5,538 bases of DNA from Candidatus Magasanikbacteria bacterium RIFOXYD12_FULL_33_17 (GTDB taxonomy: Bacteria > Patescibacteriota > Patescibacteriia > Magasanikbacterales > UBA922), in assembly GCA_001783255.1 (NCBI GenBank), contig MFRB01000076.1, positions 1 through 5,538 on the forward strand. Direction: 5' to 3'. The translations under genes and the position numbers were made by a program. Below the pieces are notes generated by a model. It had not been told where the DNA came from and searched no databases. It saw only the letters and a list, made by a program, of their open reading frames with translations. This document shows, piece by piece, positions 1 to 5,172 of this stretch (position 1 is the first letter of the stretch; each line of letters begins with the position of its first letter).

Positions 1-736
1 ACATTTTCCTGAAGTTGTCGATTACAAATTCACTGCAATAATGGAAGAAAATCTCGATGAAATTGCTCACGGTACCAAAGACTGGCAACCAATTATCGCA
101 ACATTTTATTTCCCTTTCCACGAAAATCTGGTTAGCAAAAGTGATAATCTGACCAAAGAAGATACCGTATCTATGCGTGAAATAGGCGTTGATCCAAAAT
201 CAAAAAAACCAATTTACGGACGCATCGGTCGCTATGGACCTTTTGTCCAACGCGGTAGCAAAGACGATGAAGAAAAACCAGAATTTGCCAAATTGAAACC
301 AGGACAAACCATAGACGAATTGACTCTAGCTGATGCACTCGAACTCTTCAAACTACCAAGAGCTCTAGGCAAAGACAAAGACGGTGAAGAAATACTTGCC
401 AATGTCGGACGCTTCGGACCTTATGTCAAAGTAGGTGCCAAATTTTATTCTACCAAAGACAAAGATCCATATACTATTACACTTCAAGAAGCGCTAGTAG
501 TAATCAGAGAAAAGAATCAAGCCGATGCCAACAAGACAATAAAGCTTTTTGAAGGTAGTACTATCCAAGTTCTCAATGGTCGCTATGGACCATACATTAC
601 AGATACTGAAAAGAAAATAAACGCCAAAATTCCAAAGGACATAGAACCAAAAAATCTTACTCAAGAAGAATGTGAAAAATTGATTGCCGAAGCTCCTAGC
701 AAAAAACGTGGGGCTTGGGCGAAGAAGAAAAGTTAG
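1..736 (+). CDS. topA: DNA topoisomerase I, C-terminal part (5' end outside window)
   Basis: This is the C-terminal end of type IA DNA topoisomerase I, the cytoplasmic enzyme that relaxes negative supercoils. The frame is open from base 2 with no start of its own: the first ATG (41-43) is internal, preceded by HFPEVVDYKFTAI, which continues into MEENLDEIAHG, a conserved topoisomerase I stretch. About 244 codons are visible. Three C-terminal repeat modules (Toprim C-terminal repeat type) are marked by GRYGPF, GRFGPY and GRYGPY at about visible residues 76, 137 and 193, roughly 57-60 residues apart. A Lys-rich tail ending SKKRGAWAKKKS, probably DNA-binding, closes the protein before TAG at 734-736. 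The catalytic tyrosine domain lies upstream of the window. A terminator follows 8 nt after the stop. The last ~43 codons are present again at 1153-1284. The family assignment is secure. Confidence 0.95.
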   Translation, partial: HFPEVVDYKFTAIMEENLDEIAHGTKDWQPIIATFYFPFHENLVSKSDNLTKEDTVSMREIGVDPKSKKPIYGRIGRYGPFVQRGSKDDEEKPEFAKLKPGQTIDELTLADALELFKLPRALGKDKDGEEILANVGRFGPYVKVGAKFYSTKDKDPYTITLQEALVVIREKNQADANKTIKLFEGSTIQVLNGRYGPYITDTEKKINAKIPKDIEPKNLTQEECEKLIAEAPSKKRGAWAKKKS

Positions 737-744
737 AAATTAAT

Positions 745-776
745 AAACCGTCAAAATTTTGTTTGACGGTTTTTTT
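745..776 (+). terminator. Rho-independent terminator of topA
   Basis: A perfect 11-bp stem (AAACCGTCAAA, 745-755, with TTTGACGGTTT, 762-772) encloses a 6-nt loop ATTTTG. It is followed by T773-T776. It starts 8 nt after the topA stop. The stem is conserved in the copy at 1291-1323 while the loop differs, which is what selection on the stem would produce. Confidence 0.9.
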
Positions 777-792
777 GTATAAGTGTTATAAT
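763..792 (+). promoter_or_regulatory. Promoter P1, -35 box inside the terminator arm
   Basis: TTGACG (763-768) lies 18 bp upstream of TATAAT (787-792). TG at 784-785 makes an extended -10 (TGTTATAAT). The -35 box is part of the 3' arm of the topA terminator, so termination and re-initiation share bases. The predicted transcript start is near 799 and would feed the gene at 887 through a leader of about 88 nt. The element is duplicated at 1310-1339. Confidence 0.75.
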
Positions 793-886
793 GAAATAAT
801 GAATCACCAATACTAATTTATAATGTATATAAACATAGAAAATATTTTGATTCTACAATAGTTAACATTTTATATAATAAAATAAT

Positions 887-1168
887 ATGGGAGAAATTAT
901 AAACGTAGATTTTGGTAAAGGTGACATTAATAAACAAACTAGTTTGGAAGAACAACCAGCGACATTATTCGAGTTGTATAGGCAAATTTCTGCTACAAAG
1001 TTAACTCCAGAGATAGTTTCATCTTTTAGTGAACTATTAAAACCGTTCTCCTTTGAAGAACTTGTTGATTTCATGCAACAAATTTCAAGTGAAACTGTAT
1101 CAGAAAGGAAATCTGGCTTTACCAAAGCAGTAATGCAAGAGATTAGACGCAAACAAATAAAAAAGTAA
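887..1168 (+). CDS. Unrecognised 93-aa protein between topA-tail repeats
   Basis: I do not recognise this protein. It begins MGEIINVDFGKGD and is then mostly helix-favouring and charged, with no signal peptide, membrane segment or cysteine pair, so it is probably a small cytoplasmic protein. ATG 887 is the first possible start because an in-frame TAA lies at 878-880. No Shine-Dalgarno sequence is present. A TATAAT at 873-878, only 8 nt before the ATG, would give a nearly leaderless mRNA. P1 at 763-792 is the alternative promoter. The last codons (about 1153-1168) overlap, in another frame, the start of the second topA tail, so the C-terminus (KQIKK) seems to be made from topA-derived sequence and may not be the original one. 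A longer frame on the opposite strand (862-1212) is low in coding quality. Role unknown; a toxin/antitoxin or phage-derived protein is possible, but nothing shows it. Confidence 0.6.
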   Translation: MGEIINVDFGKGDINKQTSLEEQPATLFELYRQISATKLTPEIVSSFSELLKPFSFEELVDFMQQISSETVSERKSGFTKAVMQEIRRKQIKK

Positions 1169-1284
1169 ATCCAAAAATTATGAAAGGTGTAGAACCAAAA
1201 AATCTTACTCAAGAAGAATGTGAGAAACTGATAGCTGAAGCTCCTAGCAAAAAACGTGGAGCTTGGGCGAAGAAGAAAAGTTAA
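1153..1284 (+). pseudogene. Second, 5'-truncated topA 3' end
   Basis: An open frame with no start encodes about 43 codons matching the end of topA and stopping at TAA 1282-1284. Its last 30 residues (EPKNLTQEECEK through GAWAKKKS) are identical to those at 644-733. The DNA differs at only five third or synonymous first positions (gaa/gag, ttg/ctg, att/ata, gcc/gct, ggg/gga), plus the TAG/TAA stop. Upstream, the match becomes weaker but stays in frame. This pattern fits a tail taken from, or formerly part of, a working topA rather than a copy decaying without selection. No start codon or upstream domain is attached, so it is not a functional gene here. Confidence 0.85.
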
Positions 1285-1290
1285 TGATTT

Positions 1291-1323
1291 AAAACCGTCA
1301 AATGCTAGTTTGACGGTTTTTTT
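1291..1323 (+). terminator. Terminator, second copy
   Basis: A perfect 12-bp stem (AAAACCGTCAAA, 1291-1302, with TTTGACGGTTTT, 1309-1320) encloses the loop TGCTAG and is followed by further T residues to 1323. The stem matches the first copy, the loop does not. It would end transcripts from the gene at 887. Confidence 0.88.
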
Positions 1324-1339
1324 GTATAAGTGTTATAAT
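1310..1339 (+). promoter_or_regulatory. Promoter P2, duplicate of P1
   Basis: TTGACG (1310-1315), an 18-bp spacer and the extended -10 TGTTATAAT (TATAAT at 1334-1339) form the promoter. The start is predicted near 1346. It now faces the proposed cassette, leaving a leader of about 218 nt before the gene at 1564. Without the cassette it would lie about 80 nt upstream of the amidohydrolase gene at 4185. Confidence 0.75.
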
Positions 1340-1405
1340 GAAATAAATGTTCTTGTTAAGATACAGGCTAGTGATAAAATAGAGAGTTATTCTGATTATA
1401 TACAA

Positions 1406-1412
1406 GTTAGCG
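1406..1412 (+). other. Left cassette boundary core site
   Basis: GTTAGCG, with the inferred crossover between G1406 and T1407. The sequence to its left (1347-1405) does not fold into an obvious attC, so the recipient site may have been a secondary GTT site or an attI-like site. GTTAGCG departs from the GTTRRRY consensus at its last two positions, but it complements the 4055-4061 box perfectly. Confidence 0.45.
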
Positions 1413-1430
1413 TAAATACATTTCTCTCTT

Positions 1431-1451
1431 TTGCCCTTCGGTCAATTTTTT
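1431..1451 (+). terminator. Weak hairpin plus T-run in the nuclease gene leader
   Basis: TTGCCC (1431-1436) can pair with GGTCAA (1440-1445) around TTC with one mismatch, followed by six T residues. It is too weak to call a firm terminator. It might attenuate transcripts coming from P2. The rest of 1347-1563 holds the cassette's left end and a purine-rich stretch before a 12-codon ORF. Confidence 0.2.
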
Positions 1452-1495
1452 AAAGAAGAAACGAATTTAATTTTTCTTTTTTATAGAGGGAGGAT

Positions 1496-1534
1496 ATGGA
1501 GTTTTCTCCACTTCGCTCCGAAAACACTTTATAA
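1496..1534 (+). CDS. Possible 12-codon leader peptide upstream of the nuclease gene
   Basis: ATG 1496 opens a 12-codon frame (MEFSPLRSENTL) ending in TAA 1532-1534, 29 nt before the nuclease start. It follows a purine-rich GAGGGAGGA (1486-1494), the best Shine-Dalgarno-like run in the window, although its GGAGG core is closer to the ATG than usual. The same bases can form two exclusive hairpins: TGGAG/CTCCA around TTTT (1497-1510), or GTTTTC/GAAAAC (1501-1506 with 1520-1525). A regulatory uORF is possible; chance is equally plausible. Confidence 0.25.
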   Translation: MEFSPLRSENTL

Positions 1535-1551
1535 AAATTGAAACAACGAAC

Positions 1552-1557
1552 TATACT
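1552..1557 (+). promoter_or_regulatory. Possible -10 box immediately before the nuclease gene
   Basis: TATACT ends 6 nt before ATG 1564, so transcription from it would begin at or next to the start codon and give a leaderless mRNA. No good -35 box is present at 16-18 bp (TTGAAA at 1538-1543 is only 8 bp away). No Shine-Dalgarno sequence lies directly before ATG 1564, which is compatible with this. A promoter inside the cassette would free the gene from the insertion site. Confidence 0.3.
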
Positions 1558-1563
1558 AAAAAC

Positions 1564-3927
1564 ATGAATAAACTCACAAAAAAACAACGTAGAGAAAAAC
1601 GTAAAAAGATCCAAGCTAAAAGGAAACAAATGAAGAAGAAATCCAGAAAAGCTTACGCTCTAGAACCATGGGAGCGTCCTCGAATGAAGATGTTTCGATT
1701 CGAAAACCCAATTCCATATGAGATACCAAGAGAAAAACGCCTAGAAATCATGAACTCAATTGGAGAAAAGTATAAAAAAATTTTTGAAGAAGAATACCCA
1801 AAACTGGAAGATTGGTTTGAAAAATACGACGCCCTGTATATTCTTTCCTTTTGCTCTTTATACTTTATGTCAATACCAGAGGGTATAGACCCCGAGGCCT
1901 TAGGTAAAATGGATTTTTACCATCATTACTTAGAGCTTTTACAAGCCTTTTCATTACGAAGATCACGAAATTTAAACCCAGAGCCACTGAAAGACAACGC
2001 AAACAAATTATTCGAATCCACTAAAACTATAGGCGAGGCCATGGGCTTAAGACACTTAAAGTTGCCTGAAGGCTTTGCTTCAGATGAAAAAATAAACGCC
2101 CATAAATTGAGAATAGACATAATGATGGGAACAACAGCAGTTCGAAATTGGGCATATAACCATCAAATGGAACGAGTGACTCTTGAAGTTGCCGATCTAG
2201 TAGAATATGATTTCGAAAAACTTTATAAATTGAATCCTCGTTTGCTATTTTCAGCTTTGTTTAAAGCCGCAGAGCAAACAAATCAACGCCTTAACGAACA
2301 TTTGAACAAGTTAAGAAAAGTTATCAAGGAAAAGAGTTACAAGAAGATGATGGAAAGCTATAACAAAGCATTCCCTGACAATGATTCAATAGACGAAGAA
2401 TCCATGGAAGAATTATGGGAGCACGCAGGTAAAAACATCAAGAATTTAGGTTATATGATAATAGCCCATGCTGACTTACGTTTACCCGACATCTATTCTT
2501 TAGACATTAATGATCTTGCTGATCACTATGGCGACAAATCAAAGAAAAAAGAACTTAGCGCTATGATGGATAATCTATCTTACGAATTTGAAGCATTAAA
2601 AGACAACAATCCTGAGCACTTTGTCTTAGCTAATCCTGTACATCTATGCCCTTTTATTAAAGTTGAAAACAATTCCTACTTCTCAGCAGTTCTAGGGATA
2701 ATTAGACATCTTTCTTTAGGTATTTTAGAAAACCTAATCTCTACTGAGAGCAATTTAAAAACAAAATATGAAGATACTCTCAAACCAAATTACTTAGAAG
2801 AAAAGATGACATCGCTCTTCCGAGATGGCTTTCCAAACGCTTCGATATACAAAAACGTTAAGTGGCACAACAATCAAGATGGGCGAGACTATGAAACAGA
2901 CTTGGTCGTTATCATAGACAGCTTCATTTTAGTTATCGAAGCTAAAGCAGGACACATCCCTCCAATTGCACAAAGAGGTGAACCTGTTAGTCTATTTAGG
3001 ACATTGCAACGACTAATTGAAGAGCCATCTGAACAAGCCCATCGGTTTATTAATTTTCTTAAGAGCGAAAGAAAAGTTCATAAACTATCCTGCGCTGGTG
3101 GTTCATGTGAGATTGATAGTGATAAGTTAAATTATTTTATACCTTTAGGTGTCACCTTTTCACACATCGGAATGATAAGCAGTAATCTAAAAAAATTAAT
3201 TGAGGCAAAAGTAACAAGTAAATCGATTAAAGAATTAGCACCGTCAATCAGTTTAACCGATTTAGAGTCTGTATTTGAGCTCTTGAATCTTGAGGCAGAA
3301 AAAATTCATTATTTAGAAAGACGACGTGAAATTGAAGACCATGTTGATTACGAAGGTGATGAGCTAGATTTACTTGGGTTATACCTAGATAACGGCTTTA
3401 ACATTGGAGAAGCCGAATATAAAGACAAAGCACCCATCAACATGCTATTAAAGTCAAAGGAACTGGATCCATATTTCGTTGGATCAAATGAAGGTGTGAA
3501 TGTTAAAAAACCTATATTAGAAATGACAGATTGGTGGAGGGACATATTAACTTTTTTTATGCATAGAAAAGCAAAAAATTGGATGGAGACCTCATATATT
3601 ATGCTTAGTTCAACAAAAGAAGATCAGGAGAAGTTTATCAAAATGCTCAAGAGTCTGTGTGAAAAAGTTAAAAAGGGTAAAGTACATCAAAAGCACAATT
3701 GGGTTTCATTTCAAACTGGACCAGAACAACGACGATTTCTAATTATAGGTTATCCATATATAGGACTTGGCAAAAAAGAACGTGATGACGTTATGATGGA
3801 AATATTACATTCAAAAGAAGCAGAAGAATCGCGTGGAGTGGCAATTATCGGTCTTAACCTGGACAGAGAAGACTATCCATACAGTGTTATGGCAGGAAGA
3901 TTAGATACCAACTTATTCGATATTTGA
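1564..3927 (+). CDS. Large protein with PD-(D/E)XK / NERD-like nuclease motif, cassette cargo
   Basis: A 787-aa protein I cannot assign to a named family. Residues 1-30 are strongly basic (runs such as KKQRREKRKK and KKKSRK) and could bind nucleic acid or ribosomes. Residues ~36-395 look all-helical, without membrane segments. Residues ~410-500 carry a restriction-endonuclease-like signature: E412/E413 in a helix, then ETD with D446, a hydrophobic strand, and E459-A-K461, followed by a helix with Q491. This is the spacing expected of a PD-(D/E)XK active site and resembles NERD domains. A CxxxxC (C510, C515) follows. Residues ~660-787 form an unassigned C-terminal region with many aromatics (WWRDILTFF and FLIIGYPYIGLG). 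There is no helicase, ATPase or methylase motif, so it is not a classic restriction system. It is intact and is the only sizeable gene between the proposed cassette ends. It is probably a DNA- or RNA-cleaving accessory or defence protein; the function is inferred. Confidence 0.85.
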   Translation: MNKLTKKQRREKRKKIQAKRKQMKKKSRKAYALEPWERPRMKMFRFENPIPYEIPREKRLEIMNSIGEKYKKIFEEEYPKLEDWFEKYDALYILSFCSLYFMSIPEGIDPEALGKMDFYHHYLELLQAFSLRRSRNLNPEPLKDNANKLFESTKTIGEAMGLRHLKLPEGFASDEKINAHKLRIDIMMGTTAVRNWAYNHQMERVTLEVADLVEYDFEKLYKLNPRLLFSALFKAAEQTNQRLNEHLNKLRKVIKEKSYKKMMESYNKAFPDNDSIDEESMEELWEHAGKNIKNLGYMIIAHADLRLPDIYSLDINDLADHYGDKSKKKELSAMMDNLSYEFEALKDNNPEHFVLANPVHLCPFIKVENNSYFSAVLGIIRHLSLGILENLISTESNLKTKYEDTLKPNYLEEKMTSLFRDGFPNASIYKNVKWHNNQDGRDYETDLVVIIDSFILVIEAKAGHIPPIAQRGEPVSLFRTLQRLIEEPSEQAHRFINFLKSERKVHKLSCAGGSCEIDSDKLNYFIPLGVTFSHIGMISSNLKKLIEAKVTSKSIKELAPSISLTDLESVFELLNLEAEKIHYLERRREIEDHVDYEGDELDLLGLYLDNGFNIGEAEYKDKAPINMLLKSKELDPYFVGSNEGVNVKKPILEMTDWWRDILTFFMHRKAKNWMETSYIMLSSTKEDQEKFIKMLKSLCEKVKKGKVHQKHNWVSFQTGPEQRRFLIIGYPYIGLGKKERDDVMMEILHSKEAEESRGVAIIGLNLDREDYPYSVMAGRLDTNLFDI

Positions 3928-3934
3928 GTTAAGG

Positions 3935-3986
3935 TGTTTTGGCTCGCACAATTCACCCCCTACCCCCTCTTGTGTTCGCCAAAACA
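3935..3986 (+). other. Long hairpin with C-rich loop after the nuclease gene
   Basis: TGTTTTGGC (3935-3943) pairs perfectly with GCCAAAACA (3978-3986). After a 3x3 internal loop, CACAA (3947-3951) pairs with TTGTG (3970-3974). The 18-nt loop contains CCCCC TA CCCCC. It starts 7 nt after the TGA. No T-run follows (AGAAAAATC), so it is not a standard terminator on this strand. It may protect the mRNA 3' end or be a leftover recombination or structural element. Confidence 0.7.
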
Positions 3987-4054
3987 GAAAAATCAAATTC
4001 TTATTCTAGTTAAAAAGTGATTTCTTAAAGAAACCAAAGAGAAAAATGTACATC

Positions 4055-4166
4055 CGCTAACAAGGTATAAATGGCTTCGTTCAGTCGCTTTGCTTCCTCA
4101 CTCCACCCATATTGCACGGGTGTACCGCTTCGCGGTATTCGCAACATCGCTTATACCTAGACGTTA
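4055..4166 (+). repeat. attC-like recombination site at the cassette 3' end
   Basis: The nested boxes expected of an attC are present: R'' CGCTAAC (4055-4061), a 1-nt spacer, L'' AGGTATAA (4063-4070), a central variable region, L' TTATACCT (4151-4158, an exact complement of L''), the spacer AGAC, and R' starting at GTTA (4163-4166). The central part forms two further hairpins: CACCC/GGGTG (4104-4108 with 4118-4122) and TACCGC/GCGGTA around TTC (4123-4137). The total of about 112 bp is within the known attC size range. The unequal outer spacers are attC-like. It could instead be an unrelated structured intergenic repeat, but the matching left boundary at 1406 argues for attC. Confidence 0.55.
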
Positions 4167-4170
4167 TAAT
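4165..4170 (+). promoter_or_regulatory. Possible -10 box next to the cassette junction
   Basis: TATAAT overlaps the inferred crossover point and lies 14 nt before ATG 4185. No convincing -35 box exists upstream in the present arrangement. It may be a chance AT-rich match. If used, the leader would be about 8 nt. Confidence 0.25.
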
Positions 4171-4184
4171 TGAATCACAAAATT

Positions 4185-4985
4185 ATGAAAATTGACAGCC
4201 ACCTTCACATATCATATCTAGGCGAAAAGAAAAAAAATCTTTTTGACGTAAAAAAGGAACTTTTAGAGTCTATGAAACAATTTGGAATTGATTATTCAAT
4301 TGCAATACCTGATAACGTGCCAAACCCACAATGTGCAGATACGGAAACAATGTTTGAAATTATCGGGGACGATAAACATTTTTTTTCAATGGGAACTGTA
4401 AATATTTTTCAAGATATAGAAAAACAAATATTAGATTTAGAATTACTTATAACAACCAAAAAAATTTGTGCTATCAAACTTTTTCCTGGACACGACCCTT
4501 TTTATCCCACCGATGAAAGATGTCATTTAATATATACATTATGTGTTAAACATGATATTCCTGTTGTTTTCCATACTGGAGCAAACACAGGAGACACTGA
4601 TTGCGCAAAGTATAATGACCCAAAACATATAGTTGAAATTGCTGAAAAATATAAAACCTTAAAAATTGTTATTTCACATTTTTTTTGGCCTAAGATGGAA
4701 TATTGTTATGAGATTACAAAAGACTTGAAAAATATTTATTACGACACTTCTGCAATGGCAGATCCTGAAGTTGTTGAAGCTACTGGTGGATGGGATGAAG
4801 TGGTGCAAATATTAAAAAAAACTGTTTTACTAAAACCTGATAACGTTTTGTTTGGCACTGACTGGCCAATGTGTCCCGTTGATAAACACATACAGTTAAT
4901 TAAGGATTTGAAGTTAGACACTAAAACCGAGGAAAAAATATTTTTTCTTAACGCAATTAATTTATACAAACTAGAAATTTTGTGA
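4185..4985 (+). CDS. Amidohydrolase-family metal-dependent hydrolase (TIM barrel)
   Basis: A 266-aa cytoplasmic protein of the amidohydrolase-2 type (COG2159-like). It opens MKIDSHLHI, whose HxH (H6, H8) is the first metal-binding motif. It continues with IKLFPGHDP (~97-105), a histidine at the end of the next strand (VVFHTGAN, H130), then VISHF (H165) and FGTDWP (D226), the usual set of metal ligands and catalytic aspartate. Length and motif order are complete, so it should be active. The substrate cannot be told; family members hydrolyse or decarboxylate small ring or amide compounds. ATG 4185 is preferred over TTG 4170 because the conserved MKIDSH begins there and TTG lies in the recombination junction. 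No Shine-Dalgarno sequence is seen. The gene starts 21 nt after the inferred cassette end. No attC follows it, so it is probably resident rather than a cassette. Confidence 0.88.
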   Translation: MKIDSHLHISYLGEKKKNLFDVKKELLESMKQFGIDYSIAIPDNVPNPQCADTETMFEIIGDDKHFFSMGTVNIFQDIEKQILDLELLITTKKICAIKLFPGHDPFYPTDERCHLIYTLCVKHDIPVVFHTGANTGDTDCAKYNDPKHIVEIAEKYKTLKIVISHFFWPKMEYCYEITKDLKNIYYDTSAMADPEVVEATGGWDEVVQILKKTVLLKPDNVLFGTDWPMCPVDKHIQLIKDLKLDTKTEEKIFFLNAINLYKLEIL

Positions 4986-5065
4986 TGCACATCATATAAT
5001 ACTATGATAAGCGAAATTGAAACTTCACATATCGCGGATACATTATACAAAAAAATTATTCATTA

Positions 5066-5103
5066 AAAAAACACTTTTTTCAAAACTAGTGTTTTTTATT
5101 TTT
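5066..5103 (+). terminator. Rho-independent terminator after the amidohydrolase gene
   Basis: AAAAAACACT (5066-5075) pairs perfectly with AGTGTTTTTT (5088-5097), with a 12-nt loop between, followed by ATTTTT. The stem is A/T-rich with a short G/C core. The 80 nt between the stop and the stem hold no clear gene; a 20-codon frame (5004-5066) ends at the stem base and is in phase with the hydrolase gene past its TGA, which I treat as chance. Confidence 0.8.
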
Positions 5104-5105
5104 CA

Positions 5106-5133
5106 TTGACGCTTTCCCTGTGAGTGCTATACT
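5106..5133 (+). promoter_or_regulatory. Promoter of the gene at 5173
   Basis: TTGACG (5106-5111), a 16-bp spacer and the extended -10 TGCTATACT (TATACT at 5128-5133). The start is predicted near 5140, giving a leader of about 33 nt. As with P1 and P2, a TTGACG promoter directly follows a terminator. Confidence 0.75.
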
Positions 5134-5172
5134 GAATATGTAAGCAAGATTAACTCACTAACCACCGATCAT

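Larger units (their letters stand above)
605..799 (+). repeat. Direct repeat copy A: topA tail, terminator, promoter
   Basis: This copy pairs with 1153-1346. The offset is 548 nt through the coding part and 547 nt after the stop codon because of one single-base indel. From 644 to 733 (30 codons) the two copies encode identical residues and differ only at silent positions. From 768 to 799, which covers the T-run, spacer and -10 box, they are identical. Similarity fades upstream of about 643 but remains recognisable in the protein (TEKKINAKIPKDI against TNKKVNPKIMKGV). It stops abruptly after base 799. Confidence 0.9.
1153..1346 (+). repeat. Direct repeat copy B: topA tail, terminator, promoter
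   Basis: This is the partner of 605-799. It holds the truncated tail, the terminator with a changed loop, and an unchanged promoter. Homology ends at about 1346, immediately before unrelated sequence. The two copies bracket the gene at 887. Confidence 0.9.
1407..4163 (+). mobile_element. Putative integron gene cassette (one gene plus attC)
   Basis: The proposed boundaries are the two G|TT points at 1406/1407 and 4163/4164. In an integron the cassette starts with TTRRRY from its own attC and ends with the G of the R' core. Rejoining G4163 to T1407 gives GTTAGCG, the exact reverse complement of the R'' box CGCTAAC at 4055-4061. The present right-hand core, GTTATAA, pairs with R'' over only four bases (TAAC/GTTA), as expected when the bases after G belong to the recipient or next cassette. 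At about 2.76 kb it is long for a cassette. No integrase, attI or second attC is visible. The flanks are a housekeeping gene tail on the left and an amidohydrolase gene on the right. The structural match is seen directly; the integron reading is inferred. Confidence 0.55.

Noticed and set aside
862..1212. A 116-codon minus strand frame opposite the small gene.
   Set aside because: It covers part of the topA tail in antisense and is rich in Phe, Ile and Ser as expected from AT-rich antisense. It has no supporting start signal.
1256..1453. A 65-codon + strand frame covering the second tail and terminator.
   Set aside because: It is out of frame with the topA tail, runs through the terminator and promoter, and has no family-like content.
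1926..2120. Minus strand frames at 1926-2120 and 3348-3545.
   Set aside because: Both are short antisense frames inside the intact nuclease-like gene.
4021..4033. The palindrome TTTCTT-A-AAGAAA as an operator.
   Set aside because: It is A/T-only apart from one G and one C, lies far from any promoter, and is easily found by chance in this composition.
4071..4150. Repeated CTTCG/CGCTT-like words as a possible CRISPR or tandem repeat.
   Set aside because: There is no regular repeat-spacer period. The words belong to the hairpins in the variable middle of the attC-like site.
4170..4184. TTG at 4170 as the start of the hydrolase.
   Set aside because: It would add MNHKI from the recombination junction. 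The conserved MKIDSHLH begins at ATG 4185, which suits the family.
4739..5050. A 103-codon minus strand frame.
   Set aside because: It is antisense to the conserved FGTDWP end of the hydrolase gene, so it is a shadow.
4983..5066. In-frame continuation past the hydrolase TGA to a TAA at the base of the terminator, suggesting TGA read as glycine (genetic code 25) or a 20-codon gene at 5004.
   Set aside because: No in-frame TGA occurs inside topA, the 787-codon gene or the hydrolase, which would be expected if TGA were sense. The hydrolase already ends at a normal family length, and the extension has no recognisable content.
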